Shown here piece by piece: positions 1 through 8,803 of a stretch of 63,092 bases of DNA; positions within the stretch are counted from its first letter, which is position 1, and each line of letters begins with the position of its first letter. The stretch is from G963664225 sp964538065 (lineage in GTDB: Bacteria; Verrucomicrobiota; Verrucomicrobiia; Limisphaerales; UBA1319). The notes beneath the pieces were generated by a model that worked only from the letters and a program-made list of their open reading frames with translations, ran no database searches and was not told where the DNA came from. The stretch covers positions 1 to 63,092 of the forward strand of contig CAZIDG010000017.1 of assembly GCA_964538065.1 (NCBI GenBank). Reading direction: 5' to 3'. The translations under genes were made by a program, and so were the position numbers.

Positions 1-170
1 ACGAGCTGTTCACCCAGCTCGAGATCGCCATTCGCCAGCTCGCCAAGGACCAGTTTACCTGGTTCAAGCGTGATAAGCGTATTCTGTGGCTCGACCCCTC
101 CAGGGACTATTTCCAGGAAGCCTGCCGCCTCATCCAGGAATGGGAGGCCCAGCCCTCCCCCACACCCTGA
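1..170 (+). CDS. miaA: tRNA dimethylallyltransferase MiaA, C-terminal fragment
   Basis: The gene enters from the left edge, so only the last 55 or so codons are present (reading frame starting at base 3, stop TGA at 168-170). The fragment contains the run QLAKDQFTWFKRDKRILWLD, which matches the conserved C-terminal part of MiaA, where a Q-A-K-Q-x-T-W-F-R pattern is followed by W-L-D. MiaA transfers a dimethylallyl group to N6 of A37 in tRNAs that read codons starting with U. The catalytic N-terminal part and P-loop lie outside the window, so the identification rests only on this C-terminal signature. The next gene begins about 200 bp downstream on the same strand. Confidence 0.8.
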   Translation, partial: ELFTQLEIAIRQLAKDQFTWFKRDKRILWLDPSRDYFQEACRLIQEWEAQPSPTP

Positions 171-371
171 AGGCCGGACAGCGCACCCCTCCACGGCATT
201 GACCATCCGTCCCGCGAATGAAAAAGCTTGCCAAAAGGTCCGTTCCCCGGCGGGATGATGGTCCAGGTGAACCCCCCCGCCGTGCCTGGCCCCGACCGGG
301 CAGGCCTTTGAACGATCCGCAGCCATGTCGCGTGCGGCCAAAGTTCAGCCGGGATGCGAAAGAGAAAAACC

Positions 372-1193
372 ATGGAATCCAAAATCGCCAGGGCCATCGG
401 ACTCAAACACACTCCCGTGGCCATACTCCCATCGGACACAAAGCCCGCCGCCGCCCTCCAGTTTGCCCAGGGCCGGTTCGGCTGCGTCATGTTCCTCTTC
501 GCCCAGGCCGTCAAAGGCCGGACTGCCGCCTTTGACGCCGACACCTGTGGCTGCTGGGGAGGCGCCGTGGGCCTGGGCTTTGGCAACGCGTACCACGACT
601 TTCCAGGCGGGATCGACTGCTTTTGTCGTTTCCTCTCCTCCGGAAACATCCACTCCGAACAAGGCAGGGCCGTGGCCAGGGCGATGGAGGACAAGGCGGG
701 CAGGGAATTCCTGGACAATTTCCTCCAGGGAGAACGCTATGCTCAAAGCCCCGAACACGTGAAACAATGGCTCGCAGCCCTGCCCATCCGGAATCCCCAG
801 TCCCGTTACATCCTGTTCAAGCCACTTTCAGACATCGATGCCGCCACGGAGCCACCGGCCACCGTCGTCATGCTCGCCGATGCCGATCAATTGTCCGCCC
901 TGGTGATCCTCGCCAATTTTGGCCGGCAAGGCATGGAAAACGTGGCCATCCCATGGGCCGCCGGATGCCAGCAAATCGGCATCCTTCCCTTCAACGAGGC
1001 GGCATCGGACAAGCCCCGCGCCGTGGTGGGGCTCACGGATATCTCCGCCCGGAAAAATGTCCGTCAGCTTCTGGGCTCGGAATACCTCACCTTTGCCATG
1101 CCCTGGAACATGTTCCTCGAAATGGAAGCCCATGTGGAGGAGAGCTTTCTGAATCGACACACCTGGCAGTCCCTTCAAAAAACGCCATCGTAA
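372..1193 (+). CDS. DUF169 family protein
   Basis: A 273-residue protein of the DUF169 family, whose biochemical role is not established. It resembles the family by overall length, by the N-terminal KHTPVAILPSDTKP segment and by a Gly/Cys-rich stretch (DADTCGCWGGAVGLGFG, near residues 55-71), followed by CFCRFLS. Conserved cysteines in this region suggest a metal or cofactor site, but this is inference. An in-frame ATG lies 18 bp upstream (354); the start at 372 is preferred because an AAAGAG purine run sits just before it. There is no signal peptide or membrane segment, so it is probably cytoplasmic. Nothing nearby hints at its substrate. Confidence 0.75.
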   Translation: MESKIARAIGLKHTPVAILPSDTKPAAALQFAQGRFGCVMFLFAQAVKGRTAAFDADTCGCWGGAVGLGFGNAYHDFPGGIDCFCRFLSSGNIHSEQGRAVARAMEDKAGREFLDNFLQGERYAQSPEHVKQWLAALPIRNPQSRYILFKPLSDIDAATEPPATVVMLADADQLSALVILANFGRQGMENVAIPWAAGCQQIGILPFNEAASDKPRAVVGLTDISARKNVRQLLGSEYLTFAMPWNMFLEMEAHVEESFLNRHTWQSLQKTPS

Positions 1194-1534
1194 GTCCCCT
1201 CCCCGGCCCGCACCGGCACACCTCCGGTGTCAGGTCCCCCCCGTGCGCGCCACGTTGGTGGTCATCTTCCTGATATGCAGGGAGATGCGTTTGCGTTTAA
1301 CCGGGGTTTAAGACGGTGGCAAACGCCACGGATTGGGTTTCCCATTGACCCCCCCAGGCCGATTTTGTACGTAGTAGGCAGGGTTAAATGCGCGGGCGAG
1401 GCTCAGTCCGTTTTGCGTAGCCGGCGGCGGCAACGCGATTTTGAGGCTCAATAGCCTTCGTCCGCCACCGCTTCTGTTTTCGCATACGCACACTGATCTT
1501 CGGCTTATTAAGGCCGTGCATACCTGGAGTCGAT
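1194..1534. other. intergenic region with small hairpins
   Basis: No convincing gene. It holds short inverted repeats, for example GTGGC-AAAC-GCCAC around 1315-1329, and the octamer GAGGCTCA twice about 43 bp apart (near 1399 and 1442). It is the 5' region of the following kinase gene, so regulatory elements are expected, but I cannot assign a promoter or riboswitch class. Confidence 0.4.
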
Positions 1535-3862
1535 ATGTGTGCTCTTAAATTATCGCAGGACACTGTCGCCGAACATATGCGTTTTTTGACGACTTTTTTG
1601 GATGCCATCCCAAATCCGGTCTTCTATCGAGACATGGAGGGGCGGTTCCGCTTTTGTAACATCGCATTTGCGAAGCAGTTGGTTGGCATGCCCGTGACGC
1701 AAATCCTTGGGAAGACATTCGACCAAATGCCGGAGGCATTTCCCAAGCCGTTGGCCGTGCTCATGCGGGAGCAGGATGAACGACTCACGCATGGAAATGG
1801 AGCCCAGGCATTTTTGACGCCGATGGTATGCCAGGATGGTGTTGAGCGTGAGTTCCTGGTCAACAAAGTCATGTTCTCCAGCGAAAAAGGGGAGGCCGAA
1901 GGCATCATCGGGGTCATGGTCGATATCACCGAGCAGAAACACAATGAACACGCCCTGGAGGTCAGCAACCGGCAACTATCCCAGGCCATGGAACTTGCCC
2001 AACTGGTTTATTGGCAGGTTGATCCGCAAAAACATGAATTGGTGCTCAATGATCGCGCGTATGACTTGCTCGGAACCAACGCCGAACGCGAGGGTGGGTA
2101 TCGCATGCCGATCGAGGTCTTTTTGCGCGAATTTTCATTTCCCGAGGATGCACAGAACATCCTCGCCATCATGAGGCAAATGGAGCCCTCCTTGGGAGGG
2201 CACCAGCGCATGTCCAGGGAGTACCGTGTCCGTCGGCGCGATGGCCAGATTCGGTCTGTACGGGAGAACATTGATGTGACAAGGGATTCGGACGGCCGGC
2301 TCCAGGGGGCGCAGGGGGCAGTGCTTGACGTTACCGAACTCAAACAGAACGAGGCGGATATGCGCAAGCTGTGGTGTGCCATCAGAAGCACCCCGGCTGC
2401 GGTCATGATCACCGATTTAGAAGGGAAGATCGAATACGTTAATCCGAAATTTACGGATATCACGGGCTATGATGCGAGAGAGGTTCTCGGGCGGAACCCT
2501 CGCGTGCTCAAGTCCGGCCTCCAATCGGCCGGATTCTATCGGGCGATGTGGGAGACGTTGCGGCAGAAGAAAGCCTGGCTCGGGGAAATATGCAACAGGA
2601 AGAAGGATGGCACCCTGTTCTGGGAGGAGGTGGCCATTGCCCCCGTTCGCAACGGCGGTGGAAAGGTCAGCCACTACGTGGCCATCGAGACGGATATCAC
2701 CTCCCGCAAACAGGCCGCAGAGGAACTTCAGCAGGCGGAGGAATCCTTGCGCCATCAAGAGATACTCCTTCGAGCGATGGCGGGGGCGGCCCCCTCGGCC
2801 TTTTACGTCGTGGATAATCGGACCGACGAAATCCTCTTCTTCAACGAGCGTTTTTGCGAGCTATGGGGCCTGTCTGCGCTGCGGGAACGCATGCTTAACG
2901 GGAAGATTTTGCATTCCGATCTCCTGACGCACTTCATGGCCCCGGTGGAACATCCCGCCTCATTTGCCTCCTGGTTTGTGCAACTCCGGGATGTGAACAA
3001 CCGGCAGGTCGTGGAGGATGAGATTGAATTCAAGAATGGACGCACCGTGCGCCGTTATTCCAGCCAGGTCCGGGATGCCCAGGATAATTACATCGGGCGC
3101 CTGTATCATTTTGAAGACGTTACCGAGCGCAAGCGGGCCAGCCAGCAGATCGCGGCCTCGCTCAAGGAAAAGGAGGTCCTGCTGCGGGAGGTTTACCACC
3201 GCGTCAAAAACAACATGCAGGTGATCTCCAGCCTCCTCAATCTCCAAAGCGGCGCCTTTACCGACACCCAAACCCTGCGGCTCATTCGCGAAACCAAGGA
3301 ACGCATCCGCTCCATGGCCCTGGTGCACGAAAAATTGTATCGGGCCAAGGACCTCTCTCGCATCGATTTTGCCGAGTACGGCCAGCAGTTGGCGACGATG
3401 CTGGCGCACTCCTATCGCACGGAGTCCAATCCGGTCCAGGTGAAGTTCGAGATGGAAAGCGTCCCGTTGAACCTGGACACGGCGATTCCCTGTGGATTGA
3501 TCCTGAACGAACTCGTATCCAACGCCCTCAAGTATGCCTTTCCCGCAGACAAGCAAATCGATCACCCTCAAATACGGGTCAGTTTGCGGCATGTGGCGGA
3601 AGACTACCATGAGCTGTCCGTCAGCGATAACGGCGTGGGTTTGCCCACGGACCTTGACGTGCGCAACACCGTCACCCTGGGGCTCCAGGTGGTGACCCTC
3701 TTGACCGAGCAACTGGAGGGGGTTCTGGACGTGCGGCGCAGTCCGGGAACCTCCTTCAGTGTCACGTTCAAGGAAATCATGGATCATTCGGGCAAACGGC
3801 GGCAGGGGGTGACGGGTGTGCCTGCTGCGGGGGCAGTCCCGCCGGAGGCGCCTCATGCATAA
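1535..3862 (+). CDS. multi-PAS sensor histidine kinase (HisKA_2 type)
   Basis: A 775-residue soluble kinase. Four PAS-like sensory domains follow each other at about 15-135, 145-265, 275-395 and 410-535; the third carries the typical ITDLEGKIEYVNPKF and ITGYDAREVLGRNP pattern. The transmitter is of the HisKA_2 type: the phosphoacceptor is His555 in EVYHRVKNNMQVISSLL, followed by a HATPase_c domain with NELVSNALKYAFP and DNGVGLP. No membrane segment is visible, so it probably senses internal signals or cofactors. The ATG has GGAG six bases upstream. It is followed 130 bp later by a receiver-kinase and a NarL-type regulator that may be partners; the kinase has no receiver of its own. Confidence 0.9.
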   Translation: MCALKLSQDTVAEHMRFLTTFLDAIPNPVFYRDMEGRFRFCNIAFAKQLVGMPVTQILGKTFDQMPEAFPKPLAVLMREQDERLTHGNGAQAFLTPMVCQDGVEREFLVNKVMFSSEKGEAEGIIGVMVDITEQKHNEHALEVSNRQLSQAMELAQLVYWQVDPQKHELVLNDRAYDLLGTNAEREGGYRMPIEVFLREFSFPEDAQNILAIMRQMEPSLGGHQRMSREYRVRRRDGQIRSVRENIDVTRDSDGRLQGAQGAVLDVTELKQNEADMRKLWCAIRSTPAAVMITDLEGKIEYVNPKFTDITGYDAREVLGRNPRVLKSGLQSAGFYRAMWETLRQKKAWLGEICNRKKDGTLFWEEVAIAPVRNGGGKVSHYVAIETDITSRKQAAEELQQAEESLRHQEILLRAMAGAAPSAFYVVDNRTDEILFFNERFCELWGLSALRERMLNGKILHSDLLTHFMAPVEHPASFASWFVQLRDVNNRQVVEDEIEFKNGRTVRRYSSQVRDAQDNYIGRLYHFEDVTERKRASQQIAASLKEKEVLLREVYHRVKNNMQVISSLLNLQSGAFTDTQTLRLIRETKERIRSMALVHEKLYRAKDLSRIDFAEYGQQLATMLAHSYRTESNPVQVKFEMESVPLNLDTAIPCGLILNELVSNALKYAFPADKQIDHPQIRVSLRHVAEDYHELSVSDNGVGLPTDLDVRNTVTLGLQVVTLLTEQLEGVLDVRRSPGTSFSVTFKEIMDHSGKRRQGVTGVPAAGAVPPEAPHA

Positions 3863-3992
3863 GCAACCGCTCATGGCAGGCTCCAGACACAGCCTGCCGA
3901 TCTTTTGAAGCCATGCAGGCTGGGAAGACGGAATGGAACAAACCCTGCAATCGACATCATTGAAACCTCTTACTGGTAAAGGAAATACAGTC

Positions 3993-5471
3993 ATGATCCA
4001 GGCCAGCATACTGGTGGTGGAAGACGAGCGCATTGTGGCTCGAGACATGGAAAGGACGCTCACCAAGGCCGGCTACCGGGTGGTCGAAACGGCCGCCTCG
4101 GGGAAGCGGGCGATACAGTTGGCCGAGGACACCCGGCCCGACCTGGTGCTCATGGATGTGGTGCTGGCCGGGGAGATGGATGGCATCGAGGCGGCCCGGA
4201 TGATCCGGCAGCGCCGGGAGATCCCCATTGTTTACCTGACGGCCAACGGAGATCACACCGTGCTGGAACAGGCCAAAAGCACGGAGCCCATCGCCTTCAT
4301 TCTCAAGCCGTGCGAGGAGCGGGAGCTGCTGGCGAGCATCGAGATGGCCCTGCACCAGTACCGGGCGCACCAGCAACGCGCGGCCGAGGCACTGCGCGCG
4401 AGCGAGGCCCGCTACCAGGAGCTGTTCGAGACCGCCTGCGACGGCATCGCCATCATAGGCCTGCAGGGGGAGCACCTTGATTGCAACCGGGCCTACCTGA
4501 ACCTGCTGGGTTATGCCAGCACCGAGGAGCTGCTGCCACGCCTTTTGAGCGATGTCACGGTGCCGGATTGGCGGGAGCAGGAGCGACGGATTTTTCAGGA
4601 TCAAACCCTGCCCCGGGGCTACTCGAATGAATACGAAAAGGAGTGCTTCCGCAAGGATGGCTCGCGTGTTGCGGTGGGGGTGCGCAGTTGGCTGCGGCGC
4701 GGGCCCGATGGCCAGCCTGTGGGATATTGTGTGATGGTGCGGGATATTTCCGAGCGCAAGGAGGCGGAGCGCCGGATCCGGGATTACCAGCGCCAGTTGC
4801 AGGGCCTGATGAGGGAGCTGGCGCTTGTCGAGGAACGCGAACGCCAGCGCATTGCCACGGATATCCATGACCGCATCAGCCAGACGCTGGCGGCCTGCCA
4901 GATGCGGCTCGAAGCGCTCGTCCAGTCCCTGAATGCGCCTGCGCTGAGCCAGGAGGCCGAATGCATTTGCCAGTTGTTGGACCAGACCATCCGCGACACC
5001 AGCTCGCTCATCTTCGATTTGAGCCCGCCGGTGCTGTATCAATTGGGCCTGGGCCCGGCCCTGGAGTGGTTTGGCGAGAAGATTGAGAAACAGCATGGGC
5101 ATCGGATCGAAATCCAATGGACGCAGCCGGCGCCGGCCCTCACCGTGGACCAGCGGGTTGCTGTTTTTCGCGCAGCCTGCGAGCTGATCACCAATGCCGT
5201 CAAACACGCTCAGGCGAAGAACATCCATGTCCGCCTGGAGGACATGGCGGGGGTCCTGCAATTGAGCGTGGAGGATGACGGCACCGGTTTCATATTCTCC
5301 GAGTCTGTCCCCGGCAAGCGCGATCGCGGAGGGTTTGGCTTGTTTCACATCCAGGAGCGTATGCGCGCCTGGGGCGGGGCCCTGGAAATCAATTCGCTGC
5401 CGGGCAGTGGCACGCGGGCCATGCTGGCCCTTCCTCTGAACGTGGCGCCATCAGCTCATCAAGGATCATGA
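3993..5471 (+). CDS. receiver-PAS-histidine kinase (HisKA_3, NarX/LiaS type)
   Basis: A 492-residue protein with the receiver at the N-terminus, unlike most hybrid kinases. Residues 1-120 are a CheY-like receiver with acceptor Asp55 (DLVLMDVVL). A PAS domain covers about 145-265. The transmitter is HisKA_3: RQRIATDIHDRISQTLA with His292, then a HATPase_c with ELITNAVKHA and a GFGLFHIQERM motif. HisKA_3 kinases normally act on NarL/LuxR-type regulators, and exactly such a gene follows with a 4-bp ATGA overlap, so the pair is almost certainly one system. An in-frame ATG at 3933 exists; 3993 is preferred because AAAGGAAA precedes it and the receiver fold starts there. The lysine motif is KPCEE rather than the usual KPF/KPY. 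Confidence 0.9.
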   Translation: MIQASILVVEDERIVARDMERTLTKAGYRVVETAASGKRAIQLAEDTRPDLVLMDVVLAGEMDGIEAARMIRQRREIPIVYLTANGDHTVLEQAKSTEPIAFILKPCEERELLASIEMALHQYRAHQQRAAEALRASEARYQELFETACDGIAIIGLQGEHLDCNRAYLNLLGYASTEELLPRLLSDVTVPDWREQERRIFQDQTLPRGYSNEYEKECFRKDGSRVAVGVRSWLRRGPDGQPVGYCVMVRDISERKEAERRIRDYQRQLQGLMRELALVEERERQRIATDIHDRISQTLAACQMRLEALVQSLNAPALSQEAECICQLLDQTIRDTSSLIFDLSPPVLYQLGLGPALEWFGEKIEKQHGHRIEIQWTQPAPALTVDQRVAVFRAACELITNAVKHAQAKNIHVRLEDMAGVLQLSVEDDGTGFIFSESVPGKRDRGGFGLFHIQERMRAWGGALEINSLPGSGTRAMLALPLNVAPSAHQGS

Positions 5472-6124
5472 ACATCAAAATCATTTTGGCGGACGATCAT
5501 TCCATTGTCCGGGATGGCATTCGCTCCCTTCTGGAAAAAGAGCCCGGTCTCATCGTGGTGGGCGAGGCTGAAAACGGCCGCCAGGCCGTCCAGCAGGCGC
5601 TCACCCTGCACCCGGACATCGTCATCATGGACATTGCCATGCCCGACCTGAACGGCATCGAGGCCACGCGCCAGCTTGTGGCTCAATGCCCCGGCATGAA
5701 AATCATCGCCCTCTCCATGCATGCGGACAAGCGCTTCGTGGCCGAGATGCTCCAGGCGGGCGTTTCAGGCTATTTGCAGAAGAATTGCGCCTTCAAGAAC
5801 CTCGTCACCGCGATTCGTACCGTGATGGCCGGCGAGGTTTACCTCACCCCCGCCATAACCGGGATTGTGGTGGAAGGCTTCAAAGGCCGGCTCCCGGCCG
5901 TCGAGACCCCGACCGATGCCAGGGTGCTCTCCCCCAAGGAGCGCGAAGTGCTCCAGTTGCTGGCGGAAGGCGGCTCGACCAAGGAGATCGCCGACCGCCT
6001 CAAGGTCAGCGTCAAAACCGTCGATACCCACCGCCAGCACATCATGGACAAACTGGGTCTGCGCAGCATCGCGGAATTGACCAAGTACGCCATCCGGGAG
6101 GGGTTGACCACCATCGATGGCTGA
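5468..6124 (+). CDS. NarL/LuxR-family response regulator
   Basis: A 218-residue two-domain regulator. The receiver (residues 1-120) has the acidic pair near Asp9-Asp10 and acceptor Asp55 in IVIMDIAMPDLNG. The C-terminal GerE/LuxR helix-turn-helix (about 155-215) reads LSPKEREVLQLLAEGGSTKE followed by IADRLKVSVKTVDTHRQHI. It overlaps the upstream HisKA_3 kinase by 4 bp, indicating translational coupling and a cognate pair. The target promoters cannot be read from the sequence; the adjacent CheW-chemoreceptor pair and the downstream 6.2-6.5 kb intergenic region are plausible candidates. Confidence 0.93.
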   Translation: MNIKIILADDHSIVRDGIRSLLEKEPGLIVVGEAENGRQAVQQALTLHPDIVIMDIAMPDLNGIEATRQLVAQCPGMKIIALSMHADKRFVAEMLQAGVSGYLQKNCAFKNLVTAIRTVMAGEVYLTPAITGIVVEGFKGRLPAVETPTDARVLSPKEREVLQLLAEGGSTKEIADRLKVSVKTVDTHRQHIMDKLGLRSIAELTKYAIREGLTTIDG

Positions 6125-6551
6125 ATTCCCATGCGCGGCTGGGGATTCCGGCTGTCCTGCCTGAAGTAGCGGCCAGGCGGGCCCGGTGTCGTTTTTCAAC
6201 CATCCTCAAGACCGATCTCCTTCGCCCGGAAGGTGTTTCCCTGAATCCGGCCCCGGTATGATTCAGGGCGGCATCAGGTTTTTGGAACCCCTCCCATCAG
6301 GTATTCTCCCGATTGTCGGAGGCCGCACGCCACGGGATACTTTCCCGCGTGGTGAAGAGCATGCACATGGATGTGACAAAGGCCCGTAACACCCGGCGTG
6401 AGCCCGCTGGGGAATCGGCCCTTGAACGTACTGCCAGGGGCAGGAACGCCATGCTCTCAGGGGCGGACCTGACGCCAGGCACCCGTTCGCAATGGATGGG
6501 CCATCCGGCGCATTCTCCCGCCCTGTATTCAGGCTATTCCAGGACAAACCT
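6125..6551. other. intergenic region upstream of cheW
   Basis: About 430 bp without a convincing gene. It contains an imperfect hairpin at 6330-6352 (CCACGGGA pairing with TCCC-GTGG, 2-nt bulge). A leader or promoter for the chemotaxis pair is expected here, but no consensus promoter stands out. Confidence 0.4.
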
Positions 6552-7055
6552 ATGAACGATACCCTCACGGCACCTTCCAAGGCGTGCAACGCCGCATCCC
6601 ACGCAGGGAAAATCCTCACCTTTACCGCCGGTCAGGAAACGTACGGGGTTCCGGTGATCAAGGTCAGGAAAATCCTTCAATGCATCACGATCACTCCGGT
6701 GCCGTACGCTCCGGCCTACATCAAGGGGGTCATGAACCTCCACGGGAAAATCATCCCCGTGATGGATGTGAGAGCCCGGTTCGGCCGGGAGGAGGCGCAG
6801 ATTAATGGGCGCTCCTGCATTGTCGTTGTTCAGATGACCCTGCCCTCCAGGGCCTCCGTGTTGCTGGGATTGATAGTGGATGCCGTGGAGGAGGTCATTC
6901 ATGTCACCGACGAGGATATTGAGGAGACCCCGGAGTTTGGGACGGCCATCGACACCTCGTACCTGGACGGAATCATCAAGGTCGATGGCAGGGTGGTGTT
7001 GCTGTTGGAGGTGGATCGGATGCTGGGAGATGTGGAGTTGCCGGCGGCTCAATAG
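6552..7055 (+). CDS. cheW: chemotaxis coupling protein CheW
   Basis: A 167-residue CheW-domain protein that would couple chemoreceptors to the CheA kinase. It shows the expected pattern: GQETYGVPVIKVRKIL near the N-terminus, then PYAPAYIKGVMNLHGKIIPV, and near the end DTSYLDGIIKVDGRVVLLL. The start at 6552 is chosen over an in-frame upstream ATG at 6492, because the CheW fold begins shortly after it and the upstream codons have no resemblance to the family. The chemoreceptor gene begins only 36 bp downstream, so the two form a mini-operon. No cheA, cheR or cheB is present in the window. Confidence 0.93.
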   Translation: MNDTLTAPSKACNAASHAGKILTFTAGQETYGVPVIKVRKILQCITITPVPYAPAYIKGVMNLHGKIIPVMDVRARFGREEAQINGRSCIVVVQMTLPSRASVLLGLIVDAVEEVIHVTDEDIEETPEFGTAIDTSYLDGIIKVDGRVVLLLEVDRMLGDVELPAAQ

Positions 7056-7091
7056 GCCAGGCTTTAAATCATGACAATAAGAGGCAGATAT

Positions 7092-8729
7092 ATGCTTAAA
7101 AAAATGACGATCGGAAAACGGGTTCTGATGATCTCGGGGTTCCTGTGCCTGATGCTGGCGGGCATCGGCTTCTTCTCGGTGTACCGGCTTTGGTCGATCA
7201 ACAAGACCACCACCGCCATCGTGAGTGATTCCCTGCCGGGCATCCTCAAGGCCACGGCCATCAACGCCCGGCTGGCGGACAACGAAATCCGGATCGACCG
7301 GATGTTGCTCGCCAAGACCGCCGGGGAGCGCCAGCAGATCAAGGAAGGCATTGCGGCTGAAAACGCCGCCAATGCCGAGGCCTTGAAGCAATACGAGCAG
7401 GCCGCCGCCACCCCGGAGGAGCGCAAGAACATCGAGGATTTGAAGCAGAAGCGCCAGGTCTATGCCGGATTGCGCGAAAACTTCTTCACCCTGGTCGAAA
7501 CCAACCACGCCGAGGCTCAGCTCTTCGCCGCGGAACAGATTCGCCCCGCCTTTGAGGCCTATTTGAAGGCCGGGGATGTGCTCATGGACTACAATGCCCA
7601 ACTGGCTGGCCAGCGCGGCAGGCAGATCATGGCCGAGGTCAAGGCCGGCATTGTGCTCATCCTGGTGGTGAGCATGGTCGCCCTGGTGGCCGGCGTGGTG
7701 TTCTCCATCGTGAGCACCAGGAGGATCACCAGCGTCCTCACGCACGTCTCTGACGTCATGGGCGACGGCGCCAACCAGGTGACCTCGGCGGCGACCCAGG
7801 TCTCCGCCTCCAGCCAGTCGCTGGCCGAAGGCGCCAGCGAGCAGGCGGCCTCGCTCGAGGAAACCAGCTCGTCCCTGGAGGAGATCGCCAGCATGACCAA
7901 ACGCAACGAGGACAGCGCCAACAAGGCCAAGCAGCTGGCCGGCGAGGCCCGCAAGGCCGCCGACACCGGCGCCACCGCCATGCAGTCGATGAGCACCGCC
8001 ATGGAGGCCATCAAGCTTTCCAGCGCCGAGATCGCCAAGATCATCAAGACCATCGATGAAATCGCGTTCCAGACCAACATCCTCGCGCTCAACGCCGCCG
8101 TCGAGGCCACGCGCGCCGGCGATGCCGGCATGGGCTTTGCCGCCGTGGCCGATGAGGTTCGCAACCTTGCCCAACGCAGCGCGCATGCCGCCCGTGAAAC
8201 GGCCGACAAAATCGAGGGGGCCATCGCCAGGACGGAGCAGGGCGTGCAGAACTGCAGCAAGGTCGCTGAGGAGCTGCAGGAGATCGTGCAAAAGGTGCGC
8301 GCCGTGGATGATTTGATTGCCGAGGTGGCCGCCGCTTCGAGGGAGCAGAGCCAGGGCATCGAACAGGTGAACATCGCCGTCAGCCAGATGGACAAGGTCA
8401 CCCAGGGCAATGCCGCCAGCGCGGAGGAAGGCGCCAGCGCCGCCGAGGAGCTCAACGTCCAGGCCCACGCCCTCAAGGATGCCATTGCTGAGTTGACCAG
8501 CCTTACCGTCGGCATGCAGACCTCCAGGACCTCCGCCGCCAAAACGGCTGCGCATAAACCCGTCCACACCCCCGAGGAGGAACCGGTCAATGGAACCAAG
8601 ACACAGGCGGCCACTCCCAAGCCCAGGAACGGCACCCGGCTCATCCCCCTCCATCCCAAAAGCGTCTTTGCCATGCCCCCCCGACGCAATGGCAACACCT
8701 ATGCCATGGAGAGTTTCAAGGACTTTTAG
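7092..8729 (+). CDS. methyl-accepting chemotaxis protein (4HB-MCP sensor)
   Basis: A 545-residue transmembrane chemoreceptor. One membrane segment lies at about 9-30 and a second at about 186-208; the helical region between them fits a four-helix-bundle ligand domain. After a short linker with only a weak HAMP-like segment comes the long signalling coiled coil with the nearly invariant hairpin tip EIAFQTNILALNAAVEATRA. The C-terminus ends in SFKDF, which fits the x-[FYWH]-x-x-[FYWH] tether that binds CheR/CheB in some receptors. The start at 7092 is preferred over an ATG at 7071 because AAGAGGCAG precedes it. It is probably co-transcribed with cheW. Confidence 0.92.
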   Translation: MLKKMTIGKRVLMISGFLCLMLAGIGFFSVYRLWSINKTTTAIVSDSLPGILKATAINARLADNEIRIDRMLLAKTAGERQQIKEGIAAENAANAEALKQYEQAAATPEERKNIEDLKQKRQVYAGLRENFFTLVETNHAEAQLFAAEQIRPAFEAYLKAGDVLMDYNAQLAGQRGRQIMAEVKAGIVLILVVSMVALVAGVVFSIVSTRRITSVLTHVSDVMGDGANQVTSAATQVSASSQSLAEGASEQAASLEETSSSLEEIASMTKRNEDSANKAKQLAGEARKAADTGATAMQSMSTAMEAIKLSSAEIAKIIKTIDEIAFQTNILALNAAVEATRAGDAGMGFAAVADEVRNLAQRSAHAARETADKIEGAIARTEQGVQNCSKVAEELQEIVQKVRAVDDLIAEVAAASREQSQGIEQVNIAVSQMDKVTQGNAASAEEGASAAEELNVQAHALKDAIAELTSLTVGMQTSRTSAAKTAAHKPVHTPEEEPVNGTKTQAATPKPRNGTRLIPLHPKSVFAMPPRRNGNTYAMESFKDF

Positions 8730-8765
8730 TCCCGGGAGCGGAGGTCATCCCTCCAAAAACTGAAT

Positions 8766-8791
8766 GGTTCCTCCCATGACGGGGAGGAACC
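8766..8791 (+). other. perfect 10-bp stem-loop between chemoreceptor and kinase genes
   Basis: GGTTCCTCCC and GGGAGGAACC form a perfect 10-bp stem around ATGACG. There is no U-run after it, so it is not a standard intrinsic terminator. It ends 12 bp before the next start codon and could separate the two genes or affect translation. Confidence 0.5.
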
Positions 8792-8803
8792 TTAATCCCA
8801 AGC

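Noticed and set aside
6534..8654. Very long minus-strand open frames opposite clear genes (also 14861-15877, 16880-18490, 19972-21630, 21867-24338 and 54869-56521)
   Set aside because: They lie antisense to well-supported genes, have repetitive Gly/His/Arg-rich translations typical of high third-position GC, and carry no domain.
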